NCBI RefSeq assembly: GCF_014652415.1 | Contig: NZ_BMYT01000003.1 | Coordinates: forward strand, 62,001-126,000 | Source of the DNA: Affinundibacterium macrobrachii | Lineage (GTDB): Bacteria; Pseudomonadota; Gammaproteobacteria; Burkholderiales; Burkholderiaceae_D | Direction of reading: 5' to 3' | DNA: 64,000 nucleotides | In this document: positions 44,309 to 53,710 of the stretch, piece by piece | Layout: every line of letters starts with the position of its first letter | Numbering within the stretch: the first letter of the stretch is position 1 | The notes under the pieces: generated by a model | Databases searched by the model: none | Told to the model about the DNA's origin: nothing | Seen by the model: only the letters and a program-made list of their open reading frames with translations | Program-made: the position numbers and the translations under genes

Positions 44309-45230
44309 ATTGGCTCACATCAAAAATCATGCGATAGAAGTGCTAGGTGTTAGCAAGCACTATGGCGCTTTACATGCTGTCGATGGGGTTGATTTGGCGG
44401 TGGAACACGGTGAGATATTTGGCTTGATCGGCCACAACGGCGCTGGAAAAAGTACCTTGTTCAAAATGATGTTAGGACTAGTAGAACCCAGTGCCGGCAA
44501 CATCTTAATTAACGGCAATGCGGTTACGGGTGCGGCGTTTCGTCAGACTCGACGCAAACTGGGTTACCTACCTGAAAACGTGGTTCTTTACGATAATTTG
44601 AGTGGGATCGAAACCTTAAAGTTTTTTGCCAAACTCAAAGGTGCAGACTTGGCTGAATGTGCGCCTATTTTAGAAAAAGTCGGTTTAACCCATGCCCATC
44701 ATCGTCCACTACGAGAATATTCAAAAGGGATGCGCCAGCGTCTAGGATTCGCGCAAGCCTTGCTCGGTCAGCCCAATGTACTTTTTTTAGATGAGCCAAC
44801 CAATGGTCTAGACCCGCAAGCGATTCGTGATTTCTATTCGATACTACGCAGCCTGCGTGATGATGGCGTGACGATCATTATCACCTCTCATATTTTGGCG
44901 GAGTTACAAGAGCGAGTTGATCGATTGGCGATTATGTCTGCGGGCAAAATTCAAGCAGTCGGAAGCGTCTCGCAATTGCGTCAACAAATGCATATGCCGC
45001 TGACGATCACATTGCAATTAGCTGCTCAAGACCTAGCTGCAGCACAGGCTGCACTGCTCCACCTAACAGAAGTAAGCCACACTGTCACCAACGAAGGCAT
45101 AGTCCTGCGCTGCAGCCGTCATCACAAGATGGAAGTCCTAACTGCACTTCACTCGCTCGGTAAAAAACTGATCGATATTCAAGTGCAAGAGCCATCTTTA
45201 GAAGATGTATTTTTTGGTTTTTCTGATTAA
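44283..45230 (+). CDS. nosF: NosF, ABC-transporter ATPase for NosZ maturation
   Basis: ATP-binding subunit of the NosDFY complex, which supplies sulfur (with NosD) and copper to the NosZ cluster. Walker A is GLIGHNGAGKSTLFK, the signature is YSKGMRQRLGFAQALLG, Walker B is NVLFLDEPTNGLDP and the H-loop is IIITSHILAEL. Its start overlaps nosD by 26 bases, preceded by GGAGACG. Length 315 is typical. Confidence 0.96.
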   Translation: MASTIPANKLAHIKNHAIEVLGVSKHYGALHAVDGVDLAVEHGEIFGLIGHNGAGKSTLFKMMLGLVEPSAGNILINGNAVTGAAFRQTRRKLGYLPENVVLYDNLSGIETLKFFAKLKGADLAECAPILEKVGLTHAHHRPLREYSKGMRQRLGFAQALLGQPNVLFLDEPTNGLDPQAIRDFYSILRSLRDDGVTIIITSHILAELQERVDRLAIMSAGKIQAVGSVSQLRQQMHMPLTITLQLAAQDLAAAQAALLHLTEVSHTVTNEGIVLRCSRHHKMEVLTALHSLGKKLIDIQVQEPSLEDVFFGFSD

Positions 45231-45249
45231 TTCGAATGGACTTAGTGTT

Positions 45250-46065
45250 ATGGAACTAAACCAAATTTTGCATCTTGCGACAAAAGAATTTCGTGATCGT
45301 ATCCGCAATCGTTGGGTGTTAGCGGTGGCCTTAGTGTTCACCGTATTTTCACTCGTGATTACTTATCTTGGCGGTGCGCAGCAGGGGCAGATTGGACTAA
45401 AGTCGATTGAGGTAACGATTACGAGTTTGGTTAGCTTAGTGATTTACCTGATTCCCCTAATCGCCTTATTACTCGGCTTCGATGCCGTTGTGGGTGAACG
45501 CGAGCGTGGTTCACTTGATTTATTGCTGTCATATCCCATCACCCGAATGGAACTCTTGCTCGGCAAATATCTAGGTTTAGCCGCAGCATTAAGCTTATCT
45601 ACCGTCGCTGGTTTTTCACTGGTTGCGGTGCTGCTGTATCAACAATTTAATTGGGCGGGTTTATTTCACTATCTCGGTTTTATCTTGAGTTCTATTTTGC
45701 TCGGTCTCGCTTTTTTAAGCTTAGCGATATTGATGTCCGTGATTGCACGTGAACGTACCCGCGCATCTGGACTAGCAATTGCGCTCTGGTTCTTTTTTGT
45801 CTTGATTTTCGATCTTCTATTACTCGGTGCCTTAGTCGGAACTGGTGGTAACTATGGCGGTGACATTTTCGCGTATCTCTTGTTACTCAATCCGACTGAT
45901 GTATTTCGCATCTTAAATGTATTTTCAATGGACGATGTGCGAACGCTATATGGCTTAAGCAGCATCGTTCCACCCGCCCTCGCCAAACCTTGGCTGATGG
46001 GTTCCGTTATGTTTGCTTGGATACTTGTGCCACTGGTACTGGCACGTTGGAGATTTCGCTCATGA
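45250..46065 (+). CDS. nosY: NosY, ABC-transporter permease for NosZ maturation
   Basis: Six-helix permease of the NosDFY transporter (271 aa). The ATG at 45250 gives MELNQILHLATKEFRDRIRNR, the normal start of NosY. GFDAVVGERERGSLDLLLSYP is the conserved cytoplasmic loop that couples to NosF. It lies 19 bases after the nosF stop and overlaps the nosL start by 4 bases (ATGA). Confidence 0.94.
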   Translation: MELNQILHLATKEFRDRIRNRWVLAVALVFTVFSLVITYLGGAQQGQIGLKSIEVTITSLVSLVIYLIPLIALLLGFDAVVGERERGSLDLLLSYPITRMELLLGKYLGLAAALSLSTVAGFSLVAVLLYQQFNWAGLFHYLGFILSSILLGLAFLSLAILMSVIARERTRASGLAIALWFFFVLIFDLLLLGALVGTGGNYGGDIFAYLLLLNPTDVFRILNVFSMDDVRTLYGLSSIVPPALAKPWLMGSVMFAWILVPLVLARWRFRS

Positions 46066-46595
46066 ATCAGCATCGTAGAAGTTTCATTGTTCGCTCTTTT
46101 TTATTTTCTATGGTGGGTGGCAGCTTAATTGCTTGCAAACCATCTACGAGCAATACATCGATTGCTCCTGTAGAAATCGATTCACGTACCACCTGTGATC
46201 TTGATGGAATGCTGTTGGCCGACTATCCCGGCCCTAAAGCACAAGTGTTCTACGTGGGGAATCCAACACCGCGATTCTTTTGCGATACGGTTGAGTTATT
46301 GAACACCTTACTTTCACCTGAACAAGTCCAAGCAGTGGCAGCAGCCTTTGTGCAAGACATGGGAAAGGCCGATTGGGATCAGCCACGAGGTAATTGGATT
46401 CCCGTCAACACCGCTTACTACGTGCTAGGAAGTAAACGACATGGCTCGATGGGGCCGACTATTGCGAGTTTTTCTTTAGAAGCGGATGCGCAAAAATTTA
46501 TAGCGCAGTGGAATGGAAAGCTGATGCGCTACGCGGATATCAAACCTGAGATGGTCGATCTCAGTGGCGGCGCGCTGCACGATACAAAAATGTAA
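46062..46595 (+). CDS. nosL: NosL, copper-chaperone lipoprotein
   Basis: Lipoprotein that delivers Cu(I) for NosZ maturation. The signal peptide (HRRSFIVRSFLFSMVGGSLIAC) ends at a lipobox Cys, and the mature part opens CDLDGMLLADYPGPKAQVF, a NosL-type metal region with Cys and Met ligands. WIPVNTAYYVLGS and the FSLEADAQKFIAQW end are also NosL-like. The start overlaps the nosY stop. A second NosL-family gene follows 3 bases later. Confidence 0.9.
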   Translation: MNQHRRSFIVRSFLFSMVGGSLIACKPSTSNTSIAPVEIDSRTTCDLDGMLLADYPGPKAQVFYVGNPTPRFFCDTVELLNTLLSPEQVQAVAAAFVQDMGKADWDQPRGNWIPVNTAYYVLGSKRHGSMGPTIASFSLEADAQKFIAQWNGKLMRYADIKPEMVDLSGGALHDTKM

Positions 46596-46598
46596 ACC

Positions 46599-47243
46599 AT
46601 GCGAGCCCACGTGTCTTCTAAGAAAATTGCGACCTGGCTGATTAGTGCAAGCCTCATCAGTGGGCTATTTTTATTTTCTATTTCAGCAAATAAAGCAGCG
46701 CAAGGCGATACGCAAATCCTCAACACAGACGATATTTGCATTGTTGCACCAGCGACTTCGTTTGACCCCAATTGGGGAATCGCACTTTATGCTCCGCGTA
46801 AAGTGCCCGCAGACGCACGTTGCCCTGTGTGCGGCATGTATCCATCTAAGAGTCTTGATTCGGCTGGTCAAGTTATTTTCAAAAATGGCGACACGCATTT
46901 TTTTGATTCGCCATTAAGCTTATTCATTTATTTGCAAGCGCCAGAGAAATACAATGCGGCTCGGCGTATCAGCGATATCGCCGTTAGCTTTGTCACCGAT
47001 TCAAGCTCAGGACGATGGATCAAAATAGAAGACGCCATCTTCGTATCTGGATCAAATGCCAAAGGCCCTATGCGTGCAGGTAACTTTGTGGCATTCGCTG
47101 ATAAAGAAATCGCAAAAAAATTCATCCAAACGCGAGGTGGAGCCCTATTACGCGCTCAACAAATTGAACCTCAATTGCTTTTAAGCTTAAATAGCTCACG
47201 CCGACATCAGCACACGCAGTCAACATCAAGTCATTCGCCTTAA
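46599..47243 (+). CDS. Second NosL-family protein with CPVCGM motif
   Basis: A 214-residue membrane-anchored or secreted protein: one N-terminal hydrophobic segment (ATWLISASLISGLFLFSISA, no lipobox) then DARCPVCGMYPSKS, the typical NosL Cys-x2-Cys-Gly-Met copper motif. The remainder (THFFDSPLSLFIYLQAPEKY, AGNFVAFADKEIAKKFI) matches the NosL fold. It directly follows nosL and ends the plus-strand unit. It probably shares copper delivery, possibly with a distinct donor or recipient; this is inferred. Confidence 0.85.
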   Translation: MRAHVSSKKIATWLISASLISGLFLFSISANKAAQGDTQILNTDDICIVAPATSFDPNWGIALYAPRKVPADARCPVCGMYPSKSLDSAGQVIFKNGDTHFFDSPLSLFIYLQAPEKYNAARRISDIAVSFVTDSSSGRWIKIEDAIFVSGSNAKGPMRAGNFVAFADKEIAKKFIQTRGGALLRAQQIEPQLLLSLNSSRRHQHTQSTSSHSP

Positions 47244-47418
47244 GCTGTGTCATTCGGTGTGCACTGAGAATCTAGCCTTGCTCTTGGTGATGACTTTATC
47301 TAGCTACCAACTAATTCAATAAATTAATATATAAATAAGCACCTAGATATGCACTACGGGTCGCGTCACCGTTAGGCAATTCAGTTTGCTTAACACTTAG
47401 GTATAGATTTCGTCTTTG

Positions 47419-47474
47419 GAAGTAAAAAAGCCGCGAAGTTTTTTCAACTTATCAGCTTTATCAGGAGTCCCCCG
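47419..47474 (-). repeat. Decayed duplicate of the tRNA-Glu terminator and tRNA 3' end
   Basis: The sequence GGAAGTAAAAAAGCCGCG, then AAGTTTTTTCAACTTATCAG, then GGAGTCCCC, parallels the functional block at 47536-47588 (GGAAATAAAAAAACCGCT, AAGTTTTTTAACTTAGCGG, GGCGTCCCC). It ends in what corresponds to the last bases of the tRNA acceptor. Downstream, no tRNA body remains. The rest of the gap 47244-47540 has only short palindromes (GAGCATGCTC, near 47513-47524). Confidence 0.6.
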
Positions 47475-47544
47475 AAATTCGCCTGCGAGCGAATCGCCTC
47501 GAATTCCCCGCACGAGCATGCTCGCTTTTCTTTCGGAAATAAAA

Positions 47545-47575
47545 AAACCGCTAAGTTTTTTAACTTAGCGGTTTT
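47545..47575 (-). terminator. Rho-independent terminator after tRNA-Glu
   Basis: AACCGCTAAG / CTTAGCGGTT perfect 10-base stem, then a T tract on the minus strand, just after the tRNA-Glu 3' end. Confidence 0.95.
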
Positions 47576-47578
47576 ATC

Positions 47579-47654
47579 TGGCGTCCCCAGGGGGATTCGA
47601 ACCCCCGTACCCACCGTGAAAGGGTGGTGTCCTAGGCCTCTAGACGATGGGGAC
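47579..47654 (-). tRNA. tRNA-Glu (anticodon UUC)
   Basis: 76-base cloverleaf on the minus strand with encoded CCA. Acceptor GTCCCC pairs with GGGGAC; the anticodon arm CCACC-CTTTCAC-GGTGG gives anticodon TTC; the T-arm is GGGGGTTCGAATCCCCC. It is followed by a terminator and lies downstream of gltX and tRNA-Ala on the same strand. Confidence 0.97.
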
Positions 47655-47824
47655 AGAAATCTGTCCTTGATACTGACCTAATACTGCTTTTACTTTTATC
47701 GTTTCGCTGCTTGCGTTTGCGATCAAGTAAGACCAAGATTATATACGTTGTTTCTTTATTTTGGCAAGCTATTTTCTAAAAAATCTGAAATTATTTTGCC
47801 TAATAAAAATTACTTATCTGATCG

Positions 47825-47900
<76 letters not shown>

Positions 47901-48012
47901 GCACAAAACAGAAGCGCGAGTATAGCAAGTTTTAAGTTTGCTTGTAAAGCGCAAGGCTCGGCAGGACAATGTTGCGAGCGCGCTTTGAACCGCTTTATTG
48001 AAGCGTTCTTAT

Positions 48013-49431
48013 TTAAGCTTTCGCCAAACGCATCAACACAACATCACGACCAAATAATTCAATCACCGCGTCAATCGATGGTGTTTGTAATTGCCCTGTC
48101 AAAAGCAAACGCAATGGCATCGCCAGTTGTGGCATCTTCAAGCTATGCTTCGCTAACACCTCTTTCATCAATGCTGAAATGGCTGCCTTGGTCCATTCTA
48201 CCGTTGCGCATGCTTGCGCAAATTCTTGCAGCGCTGGCTTAATCGCATCCGTAATGTGTTGCGAAACTAATGCTGGATCAGGCGTTGGTTGACGATAAAA
48301 CAGCATTGCGGCTTGCGCCAATTCTACTGTGGTGTTGGTACGCTCTTTTAATAAAGCAATCACCGATGCCAACGCTGGTGCACCGTCAGATTGTGCGTCC
48401 AATTTTTCCATATCAGCACGGATCAAGTCTGCTAAACGTTGATTATCAGCAGCTTTAATATAATGATTATTCAACCAAGCCAATTTCTCTGGATTGAACT
48501 GCGCAGCGGAACTAGACAAGTGCGTTAAATCAAACCAACTAATCATTTGCTCCATACTGAAGACTTCGTCATCACCATGACTCCACCCTAGACGTGCAAG
48601 ATAATTCAACAAAGCTTCTGGCAAGAATCCCTTATCCAGATAATCCATCACACTCACAGCATCACGACGCTTAGAGAGTTTTTGCCCATCGGTTCCAAGA
48701 ATCATAGGGACATGACCATAAAATGGTAGTGGTGCTCCCAATGCATTCAAAATATTAATTTGACGCGGTGTGTTATTTACATGATCGTCGCCACGAATTA
48801 CATGCGTGATCTGCATATCGCTGTCATCAACTGCGACACAGAAATTATAAGTTGGAGTTCCATCAGGGCGGGCGATCACCAAATCATCCAATTCGCGGTT
48901 AGCAATAGTAATCGTGCCTTTAACCACATCGTTCCAACTCACTTCGCCATCCAAAGGATTTTTAAAACGAATAACTGGTTTACGATCAGCAGGAATTGCT
49001 GGCAAAGTTTTGCCTGGCTCCGGACGCCAAGTTCCATCGTATCGAGGCTTTTCACCGGCAGCACGTTGACGCTCACGCATTGCTTCAACTTCATCAGTGG
49101 AGCAATAACAATAGTATGCCGTTCCTTCAGATAACATTTTTGCCAAGACTTCACGATAACGATCCATACGCTTCATTTGATAGTACGGACCTTCGTCGTG
49201 CTGCAAATTCAACCAATTCATACCATCTAAAATCGCTTGCACCGCCTCTGGCGTCGAGCGTTCTAAATCGGTATCTTCAATCCGCAACACAAAAGTGCCG
49301 CCGAAATGACGTGCAAATGCCCAGCTAAATAGAGCAGTGCGAGCACCGCCAACATGCAGATAACCGGTAGGGCTTGGCGCAAAGCGCGTACGCACTGGCG
49401 CGGAAGGAGTAGGTAAATGAGAAGCTGTCAT
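48013..49431 (-). CDS. gltX: Glutamyl-tRNA synthetase
   Basis: Charges tRNA-Glu. The class I HIGH motif appears as [18 protein letters not shown] and the KMSKS loop as [13 protein letters not shown]. The C-terminal all-helical anticodon domain is complete. Length 472 is typical. Two tRNA genes, Ala and its own substrate Glu, follow on the same strand and may be co-transcribed with it. Confidence 0.98.
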   Translation of the reverse strand: MTASHLPTPSAPVRTRFAPSPTGYLHVGGARTALFSWAFARHFGGTFVLRIEDTDLERSTPEAVQAILDGMNWLNLQHDEGPYYQMKRMDRYREVLAKMLSEGTAYYCYCSTDEVEAMRERQRAAGEKPRYDGTWRPEPGKTLPAIPADRKPVIRFKNPLDGEVSWNDVVKGTITIANRELDDLVIARPDGTPTYNFCVAVDDSDMQITHVIRGDDHVNNTPRQINILNALGAPLPFYGHVPMILGTDGQKLSKRRDAVSVMDYLDKGFLPEALLNYLARLGWSHGDDEVFSMEQMISWFDLTHLSSSAAQFNPEKLAWLNNHYIKAADNQRLADLIRADMEKLDAQSDGAPALASVIALLKERTNTTVELAQAAMLFYRQPTPDPALVSQHITDAIKPALQEFAQACATVEWTKAAISALMKEVLAKHSLKMPQLAMPLRLLLTGQLQTPSIDAVIELFGRDVVLMRLAKA

Positions 49432-49610
49432 CGATGCAAAGCGAATTTTAAATTAAATAATTGCACGATTAAATTATGCAATTTAATCACTACTATTCAA
49501 CCAAAGGGTCGCGTAAAAAAGTAAAAAACGTATTTTACCGTCTTAGCGTATTAGAAGATACTCAAGGAGTCGAGATTGCGACCTCGCAGAGATCTGCGAT
49601 CAGGCTTGAA

Positions 49611-50570
49611 ATGGTAGTATCCGTGTTTTTTGTTGTCAGTTATTTTCAATTATTCACATTGACCGTGCGCGGAATTACTCCATCATCCCCAGCCCCACTA
49701 CCAACGAAAAATGGTATCAGTCCAAGCTATATTTGGCTTCCCGAAGGCCAATGGGAAAGTGCCTTGGCTTTTCTTACTCAGCAATTCCCCGCTGTTAGTG
49801 CCGATGTTTGGCGTAGTCGGATGGCAAAACTGGAAGTTTGTGATGCAAACGGAAATTACCTCCATCCGCACAGCCCAGTTCAGCGTGGCATGTGTATCTT
49901 TTATTATCGTGAAATCGAGAATGAGCCGACCATTCCATTTCAAGAAACGATCTTATTTGAAGATGCGCATTTATTAGTCGTCGATAAGCCACATTTCTTG
50001 GCTGTCATCCCTGGTGGACAATATCTGCGAGAAACCTTATTAGTTCGCCTAAAACTACAAACTAACATTGAACACCTAACGCCTCTACATCGATTAGATA
50101 GAGAGACTGCCGGAGTCATCTTATTTTCAAAACAGATTGAAAGTCGTGGCGCCTATCAAAGGCTATTTCAAACGCGGCAAATTGCAAAAACATATCACGC
50201 ACTTGCACCACACTTACCACAACTGACTTTTCCTTACCTGAAACAAAGTCGCATCGAAGAAAGCGATCACTTCTTTAAAATGCATGAGGTAAATGGCTTA
50301 GCAAATAGCGAAACCTTAATAAACGTACTGGAACATCGAGGCGACATTGATCTATACGAGCTACAACCTTACACCGGAAAAAAGCATCAACTACGCCTAC
50401 ACATGGCAAGTTTAGGCGTGCCTATACTAAATGACTTATTCTATCCAGAGGCACTTCCAACTGGAAGCGACGACTATACAAAACCATTAAAGCTACTCGC
50501 AAAATCGATTGCTTTCATCGACCCTTTAGATAAATCAAAAAGAGAATTTCATAGTAGGCAAAGTCTGTAA
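49611..50570 (+). CDS. RluA-family pseudouridine synthase
   Basis: RNA pseudouridine synthase. The catalytic motif PLHRLDRETAGVILFSK (catalytic Asp), the Tyr/Lys region IAKTYHAL and the YTGKKHQLRLHMASLG segment are all present, with LLVVDKPHFLAV before them. The start is uncertain: ATG 49611 adds a hydrophobic lead (VVSVFFVVSYF) that looks non-native, whereas GTG 49665 starts close to the usual TPSSPAPLPTKNGISPSY opening. It is divergent from gltX. The target uridine is unknown. Confidence 0.88.
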   Translation: MVVSVFFVVSYFQLFTLTVRGITPSSPAPLPTKNGISPSYIWLPEGQWESALAFLTQQFPAVSADVWRSRMAKLEVCDANGNYLHPHSPVQRGMCIFYYREIENEPTIPFQETILFEDAHLLVVDKPHFLAVIPGGQYLRETLLVRLKLQTNIEHLTPLHRLDRETAGVILFSKQIESRGAYQRLFQTRQIAKTYHALAPHLPQLTFPYLKQSRIEESDHFFKMHEVNGLANSETLINVLEHRGDIDLYELQPYTGKKHQLRLHMASLGVPILNDLFYPEALPTGSDDYTKPLKLLAKSIAFIDPLDKSKREFHSRQSL

Positions 50571-50792
50571 TCGAGCAGATTGACGGTGGGCGCTTAAACA
50601 AAACACCCCTAATCAGAGGCGCGCAAAAACACCTAAAAAGCATGCTTGCCATCGCTTAAATTATTCACTTATTCAAACACAAGTAAATAAGCATTACCGC
50701 GGCTTTACTTAAGACACATCGATTTTGACACTGATCAAAATACTAGCAAGGCGGTTGACAAGATTAGCGGCTCGCAGTATTATCTCGCTTCT

Positions 50793-50869
50793 CGGAGTGT
50801 AGCGCAGCCCGGTAGCGCACCTGGTTTGGGACCAGGGGGTCCAAGGTTCGAATCCTTGTACTCCGACCA
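50793..50869 (+). tRNA. tRNA-Pro (anticodon UGG), copy 1
   Basis: 77-base cloverleaf with CCA encoded: acceptor CGGAGTG / TACTCCG, D-arm GCGCAGCCCGGTAGCGC, anticodon arm CCTGG-TTTGGGA-CCAGG (anticodon TGG), T-arm CAAGGTTCGAATCCTTG. Identical to copy 2, 87 bases downstream. Confidence 0.98.
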
Positions 50870-50875
50870 AATTTA

Positions 50876-50907
50876 AAGGATCGTTGAGAAATCGACGATC
50901 CTTTTTA
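50876..50907 (+). terminator. Rho-independent terminator after tRNA-Pro copy 1
   Basis: AAAGGATCGT / ACGATCCTTT stem with a T tract; each tRNA-Pro copy thus has its own terminator. Confidence 0.92.
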
Positions 50908-50956
50908 GTTTCACCAAATTTAGTTATTTAAACTTTTTTAAATGACCCAAAGTTTT

Positions 50957-51033
50957 CGGAGTGTAGCGCAGCCCGGTAGCGCACCTGGTTTGGGACCAGG
51001 GGGTCCAAGGTTCGAATCCTTGTACTCCGACCA
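50957..51033 (+). tRNA. tRNA-Pro (anticodon UGG), copy 2
   Basis: All 77 bases, including CCA, equal copy 1. The flanking sequences differ, so the duplication covers little more than the tRNA itself (the shared stretch is about 80 bases). Confidence 0.98.
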
Positions 51034-51038
51034 AGATG

Positions 51039-51071
51039 AAGCCTAATTGAGCAATCAATTAGGCTTTTTTG
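51039..51071 (+). terminator. Rho-independent terminator after tRNA-Pro copy 2
   Basis: AAGCCTAATTGA / TCAATTAGGCTT stem (12 bases) with a T tract; sequence unrelated to the terminator of copy 1. Confidence 0.93.
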
Positions 51072-51244
51072 TTTCTATAGCGATTATTAGCTCTTAGCCT
51101 TTTTAGTCGCAGCGCTTTAAATCAACTTGCATATTCATTTGCTTTAATAGTGCCACATTGAATAGTTATTGAATTGCAGAGCAAAAATTGCGCAAGACAA
51201 ACCCACAAAAAAAACTTCAAATTATTCAAACTATTCAAATTAAA

Positions 51245-52384
51245 TTAAAGCCGCGCCAAGATTCGAATCGCTTCGCCAACTTGAGTCACTTGATGTATGC
51301 GCAATGATCGCACCTCATCCATGCTTTGCAGTTCTGGCAAAGCAAACATGCTTGCCCCCTGCCCCATCAACTTGGGCGCCATGTACAACAATAACTCATC
51401 GACACATCCGGCCTGAATCAAAGCACCACTTAATTTTGCGCCGGCTTCGACATGCAATTCATTCACTTGCTCATTTCCCAATGCAGTAATGAGTGCAGGC
51501 AAATCGACCTGCACCTTTTTACTTGCTCGATTATCCGACGCACTCTGCAGCATATTTTCTGGCAGGCAGTACAATTGCGCTCCCACTGCCTTCAACGCAG
51601 CCTCACGCGCCTCGTCGCTGACAGCGTGATAAATTGTTGTACTACCAGTTTGAAAAAGCTTAGCCGCAACAGGCGTACGAAGTTGCGAATCGACGATGAC
51701 CTTACGCGGTTGATGTGACTTTACAGAATCGACCTCTGGCAATCGCACACTCAATTGTGGATCATCAGCCAATACCGTACCAATACCAGCTAATATCGCA
51801 TCAGCCCGCGCTCGCCATCGATGCCCATCTTCTCGCGCAGCGCCATCTGTGATCCATTGACTTCGCCCATTAGGCAGCGCAGTGAATCCATCCAAGCTAG
51901 CTGCCATCTTCAAACGCACCCATGGTCGACCTGTTTCCATGCGCTTAAAGAAACCAATATTCATCTCGCGCGCTTCTGACGCAAACAAGCCATGTTCGAC
52001 GCTAATCCCAGCATCTCGCAACATTGCAAATCCACGCCCAGCAACTTGCGGATTCGCATCTTCAATTGCTGCCACAACCCTTGCCACGCCCGCTTCAATC
52101 AATGCATTTGCGCAAGGTGGCGTACGACCAAAGTGACTACATGGCTCCAAAGTCACATATGCTGTCGCGCCAAGTACCTTATGCCCCTGCGTTGCTGCAT
52201 CGCGCAAGGCCATCACCTCGGCATGCGCTTGTCCGACCGGCTGCGTCCAACCTTGCCCCAGAATCACCCCATCTTTCACCAACACACAACCTACTTTTGG
52301 ATTGGGCGACGTCGCCATCGTGGCACGAGAGGCTAACTCAAGCGCCACGCGCATGTAGGCGTGATCTTGTGCTGAAAATTGCAT
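51245..52384 (-). CDS. ribD: Bifunctional riboflavin biosynthesis protein RibD
   Basis: Deaminates and then reduces the pyrimidine intermediate in riboflavin synthesis. The N-terminal deaminase carries the zinc site HAEVMAL and PCSHFGRTPPCANAL; the C-terminal reductase (about 150-379) shows RPWVRLKMAASLDGFTA and LHVEAGAKLSGALI. Its ATG shares a base with the apbC stop (TAATG), so translation is coupled. No FMN riboswitch precedes it because it is internal to the operon. Confidence 0.96.
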   Translation of the reverse strand: MQFSAQDHAYMRVALELASRATMATSPNPKVGCVLVKDGVILGQGWTQPVGQAHAEVMALRDAATQGHKVLGATAYVTLEPCSHFGRTPPCANALIEAGVARVVAAIEDANPQVAGRGFAMLRDAGISVEHGLFASEAREMNIGFFKRMETGRPWVRLKMAASLDGFTALPNGRSQWITDGAAREDGHRWRARADAILAGIGTVLADDPQLSVRLPEVDSVKSHQPRKVIVDSQLRTPVAAKLFQTGSTTIYHAVSDEAREAALKAVGAQLYCLPENMLQSASDNRASKKVQVDLPALITALGNEQVNELHVEAGAKLSGALIQAGCVDELLLYMAPKLMGQGASMFALPELQSMDEVRSLRIHQVTQVGEAIRILARL

Positions 52385-53496
52385 TAGGTGTTCTGTACTG
52401 TAATAGTAGGGAATTTACTGCTCATATCTTTCGCTTTATCGGCCACTCTCACGGCGACCTTGCGCGCGATTTCTTTATAAATTGCTGCGATTTTTCCGTC
52501 TGGGTCGGCTACTACTGTCGGTTTGCCAGAATCCGCTTGCTCACGAATCGCCATAGTTAAAGGCAAGCCCCCCAAAAATTCTACGCCATACTCACCACAC
52601 ATTTTTTCACCACCACCAGCACCAAAGATTGCCTCGGCATGCCCGCAATTTGAACAGACATGGGTGCTCATATTTTCCACAATACCAAGAATAGGAATGC
52701 CGACCTTTTCAAACATCTTCAATCCCTTGCGCGCATCTAACAAAGCAATATCTTGCGGTGTTGTTACAATTACGGCCCCGGTCACTGGTACTTTTTGCGA
52801 CAAGGTCAATTGAATATCGCCCGTTCCTGGAGGCATATCGACGATCAAATAATCCAGATCACGCCAATTTGTTAATTCTAGTAATTGCTGCAAAGCTTGC
52901 GTCACCATAGGGCCACGCCAAACCATCGGGGAATCCGGATCGATCATGAAACCTATGGACGATACTTGCACGCCATAGTTTTCTAGCGGCTCCATCGTTT
53001 TACCGTCCGCAGACTCTGGTCGTCCGGCAATCCCCATCATCATCGGTTGTGATGGACCATAAATATCGGCATCTAATAAACCTACCTCAGCACCTTCTGC
53101 CGCTAACGCTAACGCCAAATTCACCGCCGTAGTTGATTTACCAACACCGCCTTTACCCGATGCGACCGCAATAATATTTTTTACATTAGGCATCAACTTA
53201 ATACCACGCTGCACTGTATGCGCGACTATCTTACTAGTCACTTTGACATCAACGCGTTCGACACCAGTCAATCCCAGAAGCGCCTTCTCAATTAAATTTG
53301 CAATCAAAGCAAATTGACTCTTAGCGGGATAAGCAAGCTCCACCTCCAAACTCACAATACCTGTTTGAATTTGTATGTTTTTGATTGATTTGCTTGAAAT
53401 AAAATCTTTATTGGTATTCGGATCAATTACCGAAGATAAGAGCGTTTTAATTTGCTCAACTTGTTGATTTTTTGGATCTTGATTTATTACAGACAT
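52384..53496 (-). CDS. apbC: Iron-sulfur cluster carrier ApbC/Mrp
   Basis: Mrp/Nbp35-type P-loop ATPase that carries Fe-S clusters. An N-terminal MIP18/DUF59 domain (about 12-90) precedes Walker A ASGKGGVGKSTTAVNLALAL with the deviant Lys, Walker B DYLIVDMPPGTGD and the Cys-x2-Cys pair in THVCSNCGHAEAIFG that bridges a cluster in the dimer. Length 370 is typical. It overlaps ribD by one base. Confidence 0.96.
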   Translation of the reverse strand: MSVINQDPKNQQVEQIKTLLSSVIDPNTNKDFISSKSIKNIQIQTGIVSLEVELAYPAKSQFALIANLIEKALLGLTGVERVDVKVTSKIVAHTVQRGIKLMPNVKNIIAVASGKGGVGKSTTAVNLALALAAEGAEVGLLDADIYGPSQPMMMGIAGRPESADGKTMEPLENYGVQVSSIGFMIDPDSPMVWRGPMVTQALQQLLELTNWRDLDYLIVDMPPGTGDIQLTLSQKVPVTGAVIVTTPQDIALLDARKGLKMFEKVGIPILGIVENMSTHVCSNCGHAEAIFGAGGGEKMCGEYGVEFLGGLPLTMAIREQADSGKPTVVADPDGKIAAIYKEIARKVAVRVADKAKDMSSKFPTITVQNT

Positions 53497-53602
53497 ACGT
53501 TTCTCCGTTCAATTTCCGCAAGTCTAACGTAAATCAGTCACAGACCTTTAGATAACCATGTCACGAAGTCGTGTTTTGAGTACCATAAAATTACATTAAA
53601 AC

Positions 53603-53648
53603 TGACAATTTTTTGTCACATAAGATTTGAAACTGACAAAATTCGTCA
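53603..53648. promoter_or_regulatory. Paired inverted repeats upstream of the pilin sigma-54 promoter
   Basis: Two similar dyads, TGACAATTTTTTGTCA (53603-53618) and TGACAAAATTCGTCA (53634-53648), lie about 60-110 bases before the -24 element. This is the usual place of enhancer sites for a sigma-54 activator, and their TGTC/GACA cores resemble PilR sites. The activator is inferred. Confidence 0.55.
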
Positions 53649-53710
53649 ACTAAAGCTGGAAAAATTATTGAAACCTTATTTAATCGAGCTCAAAACCGCG
53701 TTTTACAACT

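Noticed and set aside
51071-51244. Possible FMN riboswitch for ribD
   Set aside because: This region is downstream of ribD (minus strand), and the gene's upstream side is occupied by apbC.
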